The translations under genes and the position numbers were made by a program. Positions 35,287 to 43,160 of a stretch of 64,000 nucleotides of DNA are shown here, piece by piece. Origin of the DNA: an uncultured Saprospiraceae bacterium (GTDB taxonomy: Bacteria; Bacteroidota; Bacteroidia; Chitinophagales; Saprospiraceae); the NCBI GenBank assembly GCA_938045585.1, contig CALIAU010000001.1:339011-403010 (forward strand), written 5' to 3'. Below the pieces are notes generated by a model, which saw nothing but the letters and a program-made list of their open reading frames with translations, was not told the origin of the DNA and made no database searches. Position 1 is the stretch's first letter, and each line of letters opens with the position of its first letter.

Positions 35287-36510
35287 ATGGCATCGCAAAG
35301 ACTAATTTATCTAGACAATAACGCAACAACACCCTGTGATCCACGTGTAGTGGAGAAAATGGTGCCTTTTTTCTATGAGGTGCCAGGTAATGCGGCGAGT
35401 AGATCACATCCTTTTGGGTGGCAGGCAGAAGAAGCGGTAGACTATGCCAGAGAGCAGGTTGCCAATCTGATAAATGTAGACTCAAGAGAGATTATTTTTA
35501 CTTCGGGAGCAACAGAAGCGGATAATCTAGCACTAAAAGGAGTGTTTGAAATGTATGCAAGAAAAGGCAATCACATCATTACTCTCAAAACAGAACACAG
35601 TGCAGTACTTGATAGCTGTCGCAAAATTGAAAAACTAGGCGGACAGGTTACCTATCTAGATGTAGAAAGAGACGGAAGAGTAGACATTGCAAAATTAGAA
35701 GCAGCTATAACTGACAAAACGATATTAGTCTCTATCATGTGGGCTAACAATGAGACAGGTGTTATTCAACCTATGAAAGAGATAGGTAAGATTTGTGAAA
35801 AACACGGTGTACTCTTTATGAGTGATGCTACGCAGGCTGTTGGAAAAATTCCAGTAGACCCTAAAGAAACAGGTGTACATTTAATGGCATTCACTGCACA
35901 TAAAATGTATGGACCCAAGGGAGTAGGTGCATTATTTGTTAACCGTAAAAATCCACGTGTAAAGGTAACTGCTCAGATGGATGGCGGTGGACATGAGAGA
36001 GGGATGCGTTCAGGGACACTGAATGTGCCAGGTATCGTAGGTTTTGGGAAAGCAGCCGAATTATGTGCTAAAGAAATGGAGGCAGATGCAAAACGATTAT
36101 CAGTTCTTCGAGATAAATTAGAAAAAGCATTCAAAGACAATGTAGAAGAAGTATACGTGAACGGAAGTGTAGAAAGCAGAATGCCGCACGTAACGAATAT
36201 ATCATTCAAGCATGTAGAGGGAGAGGGCCTAATGATGACCTTTAATCAAAGCATAGCAGTGTCTTCTGGGTCTGCTTGTACATCCGCATCGCTTGAACCT
36301 TCTTATGTATTGATAGCTCTAGGACTAGGAGATGATCTTGCACATTCTTCTATAAGATTTAGCCTCGGACGATTTACTACCGAGGAAGAAATAGACCTCG
36401 CAATTGCATCTATTTCTAAAGGAGTACAGCATATGAGAGATCTCAGCCCTATTTGGGAAATGTATAAGGATGGAGTAGACTTGGAAGCAGTAGAATGGTC
36501 AGAACATTAA
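35287..36510 (+). CDS. iscS: Cysteine desulfurase
   Basis: The 407-residue PLP enzyme takes sulfur from cysteine for iron-sulfur cluster assembly. It has the YLDNNATTP opening, the PLP lysine K206 in [10 protein letters not shown], and the persulfide-forming Cys331 in [13 protein letters not shown]. This is the IscS (group I NifS-like) type. The next genes are iscU and iscA, so the operon is iscSUA without hscA, hscB or fdx in this window. No iscR gene is seen. Confidence 0.96.
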   Translation: MASQRLIYLDNNATTPCDPRVVEKMVPFFYEVPGNAASRSHPFGWQAEEAVDYAREQVANLINVDSREIIFTSGATEADNLALKGVFEMYARKGNHIITLKTEHSAVLDSCRKIEKLGGQVTYLDVERDGRVDIAKLEAAITDKTILVSIMWANNETGVIQPMKEIGKICEKHGVLFMSDATQAVGKIPVDPKETGVHLMAFTAHKMYGPKGVGALFVNRKNPRVKVTAQMDGGGHERGMRSGTLNVPGIVGFGKAAELCAKEMEADAKRLSVLRDKLEKAFKDNVEEVYVNGSVESRMPHVTNISFKHVEGEGLMMTFNQSIAVSSGSACTSASLEPSYVLIALGLGDDLAHSSIRFSLGRFTTEEEIDLAIASISKGVQHMRDLSPIWEMYKDGVDLEAVEWSEH

Positions 36511-36573
36511 TGGCCGTTCAGGGAATTATTAAAATTAAAACAACGTTGTAAAAGACGTATTAAATAGATGTAA

Positions 36574-36963
36574 ATGGCATATTCAGAAAAATTATTAGAG
36601 CATTTTAAGCACCCTAAAAACGTTGGAACCTTAGATAAGGATGACAAAAATGTGGGCACTGGACTAGTAGGAGCTCCAGAATGTGGAGACGTTATGCGTC
36701 TTCAAATTCAAGTGGACGATGCTACAGGGAAAATTACAGATGCAAAGTTTAAAACCTTTGGCTGCGGTTCTGCAATTGCTTCTTCTTCATTAGCAACGGA
36801 ATGGCTAAAAGGAAAATCTGTAGACGAAGCTTTGGCTATAGATAACATGGATATCGTGGAAGAATTAGCTTTGCCACCAGTAAAAATCCATTGCTCAGTG
36901 CTTGCAGAAGATGCAATCAAGAGCGCTATCAAAGATTATAAAGGCAAACAAGAGCAGGCATAA
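36574..36963 (+). CDS. iscU: Iron-sulfur cluster scaffold protein
   Basis: The 129-residue protein has the three cluster cysteines of IscU: GAPECGDVM, FKTFGCGSAIASSS and PPVKIHCSVLAED. The Asp after the first Cys and the conserved LPPVK motif recognised by the HscA chaperone are present. It builds [2Fe-2S] clusters with sulfur from IscS. Its start is 64 bases after the iscS stop and its stop is 3 bases before the iscA start. Confidence 0.97.
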   Translation: MAYSEKLLEHFKHPKNVGTLDKDDKNVGTGLVGAPECGDVMRLQIQVDDATGKITDAKFKTFGCGSAIASSSLATEWLKGKSVDEALAIDNMDIVEELALPPVKIHCSVLAEDAIKSAIKDYKGKQEQA

Positions 36964-36965
36964 CT

Positions 36966-37292
36966 ATGTTATTTGTAGCTGATAGTGCAAAAGAGAAAAT
37001 CAAGGAAATCTCCTCTAACTCTGAAATAGGGGAAGATTTCTTCGTGCGGGTATCCATCACCAGCGGTGGATGCTCAGGTCTCTCATATAATATGGATTTT
37101 GACAACGAAATGAAAGAGAATGACCAGGTCTTCGAAGACAATGGTGTAAAAGTTGTCACGGATCTCAAAAGCTTCCTCTACCTATGTAATTCTACTCTAG
37201 AATTCTCAGGAGGACTAGAAGGTAAAGGCTTTTTCTTCAATAACCCCAATGCAAATAGAACCTGCGGTTGCGGGGAAAGTTTCGCAGTATAA
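36966..37292 (+). CDS. iscA: A-type iron-sulfur carrier protein
   Basis: The 108-residue protein has the three A-type cysteines: GGCSGLSYNMDF and the C-terminal TCGCGESF. These bind iron or cluster and pass it to apo-proteins. It is the third gene of iscSUA. A GC-rich repeat element starts 24 bases after its stop. HesB/IscA type; the exact paralogue (IscA or ErpA) cannot be settled. Confidence 0.93.
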   Translation: MLFVADSAKEKIKEISSNSEIGEDFFVRVSITSGGCSGLSYNMDFDNEMKENDQVFEDNGVKVVTDLKSFLYLCNSTLEFSGGLEGKGFFFNNPNANRTCGCGESFAV

Positions 37293-37315
37293 TTAAGGAA
37301 TATATTTTATTTAGT

Positions 37316-37450
37316 GGGCGTGCCCATCCATCTTAGATGGAGGTCGCTCCCTTCAGACCTGCTTGCGTACGCAAGCAGGCAGGCTCGCCGTGCGGCTCGG
37401 TCGCTATAGCGACCACCTACGGTGCCTTTCAGGCAGCTCACGCATGCATC
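37316..37450. repeat. GC-rich intergenic repeat copy with perfect palindrome
   Basis: It begins with GGGCGTGCCC (37316-37325), then a hairpin TCCATC-TTA-GATGGA (37327-37341), then GGTCG. A perfect 22-base palindrome covers 37358-37379, centred on GTAC, followed by GCAGGC. A second hairpin GGTCGC-TAT-AGCGACC lies near 37406-37420, then CCTACGG and finally CTCACGC. The copy at 60936-61046 shares the order GGGCGTGCCC, hairpin, GGTCG, palindrome, GGCAGGC and CTCACGC; CCTACGG occurs in both but on the other side of the palindrome. Confidence 0.7.
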
Positions 37451-37557
37451 GCTCTCACATGTAATCTATCTTTAGACTCTCTTTGCTCCATGTTCATCTA
37501 CAATCATCCCAAGAGAGCATGACCACTTGAACGTTATCTCGATTACGCATGTACCAT

Positions 37558-37583
37558 AAAAAAAGGAAGCATTTCTGCCTCCT
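37558..37583 (-). terminator. Rho-independent terminator on the minus strand
   Basis: Read on the minus strand, AGGAGGCA-GAAA-TGCTTCCT forms a stem with one G-U pair, followed by TTTTTT. It lies 119 bases downstream of the GIN-domain gene stop, which it probably ends. Confidence 0.7.
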
Positions 37584-37649
37584 AAATATTTTCTATAAAT
37601 AAAGTGTAGTCTGTCTATTTAACGATGCTTAAACCAAGAAACTAGGACC

Positions 37650-37700
37650 TAGCCCAGAATCCTGACTGCGTGCGTAAACAGGCAGGCCGTGAGACCCTTA
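37650..37700. repeat. Fragment of the GC-rich repeat
   Basis: The sequence around 37664-37686 contains CTGCGTGCGT and AACAGGCAGGC, matching the palindromic core of the copies at 37358 and 61010 in degenerate form. It abuts the end of the GIN-domain gene. Confidence 0.4.
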
Positions 37701-37701
37701 A

Positions 37702-38400
37702 CTACGACTTCGTCGCTTTAATGCTCCCTCCTGAATACTTACTAGATTCGATATTTTTCTTCTCAGGTTCTCCCTTATATTTGATTGATCCACCTGAACT
37801 TGCTTCTGCAGTAATTTCTTCCGTCACCCAGATGTTTGCAGCAGCTCCTGAACTCACATCTACACTTGCTTTCTTAGATTCTAAACGCTTAGCTTGGAAA
37901 GCAGCACCCGAACTTGCATCTACTTTTTGAGTATCTACTGTACCAGATACCTTTGCTCGACTACCTGAAGAAAGATCTACTTCTAGCATATTTGCATCTA
38001 CCTCTATTGTTGCAGAAGCACCAGAAGACACATCCAATGTAAATGATTCAGCTGCAATGGCACCATCCGTTTTTGCCTTTGCGCCCGCACTCATGTCCAG
38101 ACCCTTAATCTTTGAATAGTGAATTGTAACACGTGCCTTATCATTGTTACTCCATTTAAAACCGTTCTTCTTATATTTTAAATACAGGGTTCCGCCCTTC
38201 ACATAGATATCACATCTATCGATATCACCCTTGATCATCTCTATTTCTACCATATGTTTATCACTCTCCACAAGAGTTACATCATAAGAGCCAGATATGT
38301 CAACGGAATTAAATTTATCTACTGTACGTGTTTCTGGGTCAGCAGAAATATAAGCAACCAAACTAAAAGAAATAATTACTAAAAGGATGAAGTTTTTCAT
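37702..38400 (-). CDS. Exported GIN-domain (DUF2807) beta-helix protein
   Basis: The 232-residue protein has a signal sequence (FILLVIISFSLVAYISA) and a head GIN/DUF2807 domain: VDKFNSVDISGSYDVTLVES, then repeated DVSSGASATIEV, DLSSGSRAKV, DASSGAAFQA, DVSSGAAANI ladders, which form a right-handed beta-helix with SSG turns about every 17 residues. Bacteroidota carry many of these putative autotransporter-adhesin-like proteins; function is unknown. It ends within the repeat-rich region at 37700. Confidence 0.9.
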   Translation of the reverse strand: MKNFILLVIISFSLVAYISADPETRTVDKFNSVDISGSYDVTLVESDKHMVEIEMIKGDIDRCDIYVKGGTLYLKYKKNGFKWSNNDKARVTIHYSKIKGLDMSAGAKAKTDGAIAAESFTLDVSSGASATIEVDANMLEVDLSSGSRAKVSGTVDTQKVDASSGAAFQAKRLESKKASVDVSSGAAANIWVTEEITAEASSGGSIKYKGEPEKKNIESSKYSGGSIKATKS

Positions 38401-38516
38401 TGAAATGAATTTTATGATTAATAGATAGCTTTATAACAATATAAAGAGAATTATGCAAAATTGCACATACTATAGGAAAGACAAAGAAAAATTGCTAGGG
38501 TTGCATATTCTTGCAA

Positions 38517-39275
38517 TTATGCTTTTAAAAAGCCCTGAATTGCTGTTTTTGCAAAGTCAGAAAGGATGAGTTTACCACTCATTTCAGCTCTCTGCTCTAA
38601 TAACGCTGTCCAGTCTTCCGTATTTTCCCAGAATACCTTTTTTAACAAATTCAGAGCGTCTGGATTCATGGATACTAGACTACTGGTAAATTCCTCGAGT
38701 CCTGAATCAAGTTTTTCAGTACTTTCAAAAACTTCAGTGAAGAGCCCTTTTTGCATCGCCCATTCAGCTGTTTGCCAAGTATTGGGACTTAATGCCATAT
38801 GACTAAAGGCTGATAGTCCAACTTTTCTTTCTACTGCTGGTCCGATAACAAAGGGACCTATCCCTACTGCTAATTCGGATAGACGAACGGAGGCATACTT
38901 AGTTGCCATGCAGTAGTCACAAGCGGCAGCAAGACCTACACCGCCACCTACGGTTTTACCCTGCACACGTCCAATAACAATTTTACCACAACTGCGAATT
39001 GCATTTATAACATGTGCAAAACCCATAAAGAAACGTTTACCAGTTTCTTCGTTTTCAATAGCAACTAATTCGGTGAAACTAGCACCTGCACAATACGTAC
39101 GATCTCCTTTACTTTTTAAGACTATAAGTAAGACATCTTTATCTTCACCAGCTGAAAGAATTTCATTACGTAACTCCGCAAGTAAATTCCCAGGTAATGA
39201 ATTATGTGCCGGATGGAAAAATTCTATGGTGGCTATGTTTTGAGTAACTATCTTTTTAACGAATCCCGTTTCCAT
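38517..39275 (-). CDS. Enoyl-CoA hydratase/isomerase family protein
   Basis: The 252-residue crotonase-fold protein has oxyanion-hole segments CAGASFTELVAI and VQGKTVGGGVGLAAACDYC. One catalytic Glu is visible in RLSELAVGIGP; the second position, usually a Glu in the G-A-G-G loop, reads as IGPFVIGP, so the activity may be hydratase of a specific type such as methylglutaconyl-CoA hydratase or an isomerase. No signal peptide. Acts on acyl-CoA in the cytoplasm. It is not linked to other fatty-acid genes here. Confidence 0.88.
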   Translation of the reverse strand: METGFVKKIVTQNIATIEFFHPAHNSLPGNLLAELRNEILSAGEDKDVLLIVLKSKGDRTYCAGASFTELVAIENEETGKRFFMGFAHVINAIRSCGKIVIGRVQGKTVGGGVGLAAACDYCMATKYASVRLSELAVGIGPFVIGPAVERKVGLSAFSHMALSPNTWQTAEWAMQKGLFTEVFESTEKLDSGLEEFTSSLVSMNPDALNLLKKVFWENTEDWTALLEQRAEMSGKLILSDFAKTAIQGFLKA

Positions 39276-39549
39276 ATAAAATATTCTTACTGCGCGTTTT
39301 TACGTATTTTCTTGGCGACCAAGATACAATTTTAATAAGGCAAAGTTGGATATTATAATTTACCGAAATTATACTAGCCATAAGTTTATAAACTGGAGGT
39401 TAAATAATAATGTCATTGCCACGACGCTATGTTTGAAACGTATTTGCCATAAGCGCTTAAAACTTTACTTCTACACTTTTTTACGAGCTAAGTTTTTCAT
39501 GTTTTTCTAGTCTTTCATTACATTGCCATTGAGTATTAAGTATTTTAAA

Positions 39550-40125
39550 ATGATTGAAAAAATTGAGAAACTCCCAGGTGAGATCTGGGCGCAGGTTATC
39601 TTTGAGAAGGATACCAAACTAAAGAATTATTACATTTCAAATCTTGGCAGAATTAAATCCGTTAGTAAGAACACAGGCAAAGAGATGCTTATCAAAACGA
39701 ACGTTACTAAAAAAGGATTTGTACATGCCTCCATTAAATTAAAAGGTGGACACAGTGGTATCTATCCACACAAAAGAGTTGCTGAATATTTTGTAGAGGC
39801 ACCTTCTCCTGAGCATACCTACGTAATTCATGTAGATCTTAATAGGCAAAATAATAGTTTTGCAAATCTACAATGGGTCACAGAAAAGGGACAATTAGAA
39901 TATGTCGCAAAACGCGCTAAAACGTTTGGATACGATAAACGTGAGCATAAATTTGGGGTCGGTAATTATAAGCTCAATGCAGCAGATGTTGCTATCATTA
40001 AGAAACAATTGCTGACGGGTAAAACGCGCAGAAAAATGATTGCGAAGCGATTCAATGTGAGTACAACGCAACTCAAACGCATCGAGCGCGGTGAAAATTG
40101 GGCGCACGTAAAGCCAGCTGAATAA
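39550..40125 (+). CDS. NUMOD4 / HNH-like homing endonuclease-type protein
   Basis: The 191-residue protein has a NUMOD4 motif at the start (LPGEIWAQVI then YYISNLGRIKSV), an HNH-like segment with YVIHVDLNRQNNSFANLQWV, where the first His is not followed by a second His, so the nuclease site may be altered, and a C-terminal helix-turn-helix (LTGKTRRKMIAKRFNVSTTQ). Such architecture is that of free-standing homing endonucleases and phage nucleases. The ATG at 39550 is preferred over a TTG at 39523. There is no intron, intein or phage gene next to it, so its mobility is doubtful. It could be a domesticated DNA-binding protein. Confidence 0.85.
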   Translation: MIEKIEKLPGEIWAQVIFEKDTKLKNYYISNLGRIKSVSKNTGKEMLIKTNVTKKGFVHASIKLKGGHSGIYPHKRVAEYFVEAPSPEHTYVIHVDLNRQNNSFANLQWVTEKGQLEYVAKRAKTFGYDKREHKFGVGNYKLNAADVAIIKKQLLTGKTRRKMIAKRFNVSTTQLKRIERGENWAHVKPAE

Positions 40126-40250
40126 TCTGCAAAAATTCCAATACGCAGCTCCAAATCATACAAGGGAATTGCCAGAAAACCGCTTTTTGTCTACAATCAG
40201 AAAGAAGATTGATAAAAGGACATTGTGGCCTCTAAGCTGTATCTTTAGGT

Positions 40251-40934
40251 GTGTTTATACCAATAGGTGATGAAAATATCGAAGGCGGGCACAAGCCCTT
40301 AGTGAGTTATTCCTTTCTTGCTATTAATGTACTTGTGTTTTTATGGCAGGCAAGCCTAGGCGTTGATGGTTACAATAACTTTATTTACCATTTCGGTACA
40401 ATTCCTACGGAAATAGTAAACGGCCAAGATTATTTCACACTCTTCACAAATGTATTTCTGCATGCTAATTTTATGCATCTCGCGGGAAATATGCTCTTTT
40501 TATGGATTTTTGCTGATAATATAGAAGCTATTGTAGGTAGTATAAATTTTACCGCGTTTTACATCCTTGGAGGTCTATTTGCCTCTCTTTTACATGTTTG
40601 GTTTAATACTACCTCAGAAATACCAGCAGTAGGAGCCAGTGGTGCCATTGCTGCTGTTATGGGTGCCTACTTGGTCATGTTTCCTAAGTCTAAGATTAAG
40701 ATTTTAGTCATGTTTCTCTTTAAAGCAGTCTATGTGCCAGCCCTTATGTTCTTAGGCCTATGGTTTTTATACAACATTGGTAGTGGACTTATGACTATGG
40801 GCCCAGAGTCAGCGCAGCAGGGAGGAACAGCCTGGTGGGCACATATTGGTGGTTTCATATTTGGATTGCTTGCAGGCTATTATGCTAAAAAGTCCTATCT
40901 TACAGACGATTTCAACTATCAACCACGCGTTTAA
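40251..40934 (+). CDS. Rhomboid family intramembrane serine protease
   Basis: The 227-residue membrane protein has six helices. The catalytic Ser130 is in VGASGAIAAVMG and the His198 in WWAHIGGFIFG; NFMHLAGNMLFLW earlier carries the oxyanion-side His and Asn. The start is a GTG at 40251. It cleaves membrane proteins within the bilayer; the substrate is unknown. It is followed by a long gap with a terminator-like hairpin and is upstream of the CHAT/sigma block. Confidence 0.93.
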   Translation: MFIPIGDENIEGGHKPLVSYSFLAINVLVFLWQASLGVDGYNNFIYHFGTIPTEIVNGQDYFTLFTNVFLHANFMHLAGNMLFLWIFADNIEAIVGSINFTAFYILGGLFASLLHVWFNTTSEIPAVGASGAIAAVMGAYLVMFPKSKIKILVMFLFKAVYVPALMFLGLWFLYNIGSGLMTMGPESAQQGGTAWWAHIGGFIFGLLAGYYAKKSYLTDDFNYQPRV

Positions 40935-41389
40935 TTAGAGCATAATTTTGCTCGACTATAAAACAATTCCAACAATCAACACAATAACAAGGCTCCGTCT
41001 GGAGGTGCTTTCGCCTACAATTTGATCAGCAAATAAGGTGAAATCAACCCAATTTTGGGCCTGTAATACGTTTTAAAGTTAAGATGTGTTAAGAAACATT
41101 AAGGACTCCTTAATGGTGGTAACAAGAGATGTAAGATTTGAGTCTTAATATCAAACGTAAGTCAAGATAGGAATTGATCAGCATTACTGTAAAGGTTCTT
41201 CAAAAGTGAAGAACCTTTACTATTTTATATAAGTGTATGAAGCTGATAATTACTAAGAAAGATGCACGATTTATCTTCTATTCTACAACGATCAACTCTT
41301 CATAGCCAATTGGCCGTAACCTTAGTTTAAATTGACTTTCCTCCCGGTAACAATTAGAAAATCCATTGATTAATAGGAAAGATGATTAA
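40935..41389. other. Intergenic region between rhomboid and sigma-factor genes
   Basis: No gene is seen in 455 bases. It holds small hairpin words near 40990-41015 (CTCC-GTCT-GGAG and GGTGC/CGCC-like) and a perfect 13-bp stem hairpin at 41189-41220. The last 120 bases before the sigma gene show no clear promoter box. Confidence 0.5.
41189..41220 (+). terminator. Strong hairpin, probable terminator
   Basis: GTAAAGGTTCTTC and GAAGAACCTTTAC form a perfect 13-base stem around an AAAAGT loop, followed by TATTTTATAT, a weak T-tract. It could end the rhomboid transcript or mark a leader for the sigma gene downstream. Confidence 0.55.
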
Positions 41390-42022
41390 ATGCCAACTCT
41401 TAATACGTATCTTGGTAAACAGAACAATAGCTCTAAACGAGTGGCTCACCAAGATCAAAAATATATAGAAGCATTGCGCACAAATGATTTCGTCTTGATT
41501 GAAGAAATCTATAAAGACTATGGTCCCATGATTGCCAATTTGGTAAAACAAAACAATGGGAATGCCCAAGATGCCTCGGATTTATTTCAAGAAATACTCA
41601 TTATACTACACCGCTATGCCCAAGAGGGATTTGTCTTGAGTTGCTCATTGAAATCATTCTTATACACACTCTGTAAAAGACGTTGGATTAACGAACTCAA
41701 AAAGAAAGGAAGATTAGAAACCTTGAAGGTCGCAGATATTAGTGATCTCAACTTTGCAGAAGAATCTATGGAGTTTGTAGAAGGGACAGAAGAATACCAA
41801 GCACGTTTTGATTTTTGTAAGGCTAAATTCAATATGCTTAGTAAAGGATGCAAAGAAATCCTGCAACTATCCTGGCGAAAACAAAATGGAAAGTATAGTT
41901 CGTGGAAAGAAATTGCGGAAGAACTAGAAATAAGCTATGCCTATATAAGAAAAAAAGCATCCCAATGTAAAGCTAGATTAACCGAACTAGCAAGAAAAGA
42001 TCCTGGATTTAAAAATTTATAA
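41390..42022 (+). CDS. ECF-type sigma-70 family RNA polymerase sigma factor
   Basis: The 210-residue protein has region 2 (DFVLIEEIYKDYGPMIANLV and DASDLFQEILIILHRYAQEG) and region 4 (LSKGCKEILQLSWRKQNGKY then the helix-turn-helix SSWKEIAEELEISYAYIRKK). It resembles the sigma factors that come with CHAT-domain genes in Saprospiria. The following gene codes for a membrane protein that overlaps functionally as its likely anti-sigma factor, and both converge on a CHAT-protease operon, suggesting that the sigma factor drives that locus. Confidence 0.88.
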   Translation: MPTLNTYLGKQNNSSKRVAHQDQKYIEALRTNDFVLIEEIYKDYGPMIANLVKQNNGNAQDASDLFQEILIILHRYAQEGFVLSCSLKSFLYTLCKRRWINELKKKGRLETLKVADISDLNFAEESMEFVEGTEEYQARFDFCKAKFNMLSKGCKEILQLSWRKQNGKYSSWKEIAEELEISYAYIRKKASQCKARLTELARKDPGFKNL

Positions 42023-42032
42023 GACAAAAAAA

Positions 42033-42776
42033 ATGGCAACAACGAATCACATTTTATTTGAAGAATACCTTCGAGGAACCCTTATAGGGGATGAGAAAAA
42101 ACAGTTGGAAGAATTACTTAGTAAGAATGTAAATGAGAAGCAAGAGTTTGATCTATATAAAACACTACGTAAAACTCTCTCCCTCCATATTGCAAGCCCA
42201 TCTAAAGAGAACGAATTAAAAGAGCATCTTGAAAAACTGAATAAGACCTATGCTTCTGTGTTTCAAGGAAAAGAAGAACAATTAGATACACAAGTAGTCA
42301 CTAAGGAGAGACCAGTTTTTCTGAGAAGAATAATGGGAATGGTAGCAAGTCTTGCATTTCTTTTTGCTGCTCTTACAGGAATATTCTTCTATGCTAATAT
42401 TAACTATGATACACAGACACTTGCGGAGAACAGTTTTGTAGCTCCCAAATATGTAAGCGGAGACAAATCCGCAGACATAAATGCGTTTACAGCTGAAGAA
42501 AATACCTATATAGCTGCCTTGGAAGCCTATGAATCTAAAGAATATACTACATCTATTAACTTAGCCACACCACTAAATACCTCAGAGGTAAGAAGTGTAC
42601 GAGAAGACGCACAGTGGCTTCTCGTCATGAATAACTTAGCGCTTGGTAAAGAAAGTACAGCTATGGATTTACTCAATCCTATCGCGGATAACCCACAGCA
42701 TAATTATCACGTACAAGCAAAGAAATTAAGAACAAAACTGGAAAGCCTACTATTTAGGATAGGACAGTTGTTCTAA
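42033..42776 (+). CDS. Single-pass membrane protein, putative anti-sigma factor with TPR-like periplasmic domain
   Basis: The 247-residue protein has a charged N-terminal cytoplasmic region of about 100 residues (LFEEYLRGTLIGDEKKQLEELL, which resembles the anti-sigma zinc-less helical cap), one membrane helix (MGMVASLAFLFAALTGIFFYA, near residue 105-125), and a periplasmic part with helical pairs such as TYIAALEAYESKEYTTSINL that look TPR-like. It lies 10 bases after the sigma gene. Its 3' end overlaps the convergent small-protein gene by 4 bases. The anti-sigma role is inferred from position and topology. Confidence 0.75.
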   Translation: MATTNHILFEEYLRGTLIGDEKKQLEELLSKNVNEKQEFDLYKTLRKTLSLHIASPSKENELKEHLEKLNKTYASVFQGKEEQLDTQVVTKERPVFLRRIMGMVASLAFLFAALTGIFFYANINYDTQTLAENSFVAPKYVSGDKSADINAFTAEENTYIAALEAYESKEYTTSINLATPLNTSEVRSVREDAQWLLVMNNLALGKESTAMDLLNPIADNPQHNYHVQAKKLRTKLESLLFRIGQLF

Positions 42777-43099
42777 TTTTCTGCCTTGTGAATTATCCAG
42801 AACTTATTTGACTGGTGTGTAACAGTCAATGGCACTTCCTTTGTTTTAGAGACATTATTGACTCTGTAATGTATGGTTAAGTGCGTGTTTTCCCCTAAAC
42901 TCGGATCTGGTAAACTAGTTGGATTTATTGAAGTATTCGGTTTCACTAAAACGGAAGAAATCGAAGGGAATGTAAGTTTAATTCTATTGTTTGCTTGTTC
43001 AGTGGATGTAATCTCAGCAGCTGCTGCTAACTGAATTGTAAAAGAAAGGTCACGAGGACACTGTTTGCTTGGATCGTGAGGGCATGGGCCGGTCGTCAT
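42773..43099 (-). CDS. Small protein with N-terminal CPHxPSxxCP motif (downstream of CHAT)
   Basis: The 108-residue protein begins MTTGPCPHDPSKQCP, then about 90 residues of predicted beta strands (KLTFPSISSVLVK, HLTIHYRVNN, VPLTVTHQSNKFWIIHK). No signal peptide, no membrane helix. The two cysteines and the His in the first 15 residues could bind a metal or form a modified terminus. A related protein with the same head, CPHKPTSTCP, is coded on the other side of the CHAT gene. Lies 61 bases after the CHAT gene stop. I do not recognise the family. Confidence 0.7.
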   Translation of the reverse strand: MTTGPCPHDPSKQCPRDLSFTIQLAAAAEITSTEQANNRIKLTFPSISSVLVKPNTSINPTSLPDPSLGENTHLTIHYRVNNVSKTKEVPLTVTHQSNKFWIIHKAEN

Positions 43100-43160
43100 A
43101 ATGTTTTGTTGTTCGTTAAAAAAAAGAATGAAATCTCAAAATATGAATTTATTAATACTT

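Larger units (their letters stand above)
37293..37701. other. Intergenic region with repeat element copies and a terminator
   Basis: No gene is seen. A GC-rich repeat copy occupies about 37316-37450, a terminator for the minus strand lies at 37558-37583, and a fragment of the same repeat lies at about 37650-37695. Two open frames that cross this stretch are composition artefacts. Confidence 0.6.

Noticed and set aside
37337..37522. Open frame across the GC-rich repeat after iscA
   Set aside because: It consists of repeat and palindrome sequence, has no domain-like pattern and no start context; an artefact of high GC.
37670..37930. Plus-strand open frame antisense to the GIN-domain gene
   Set aside because: It is the shadow of the SSG-repeat coding sequence on the other strand.
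39276..39549. Possible small gene in the gap before the NUMOD4 gene
   Set aside because: Only short frames without good starts; AT-rich non-coding sequence is more likely.
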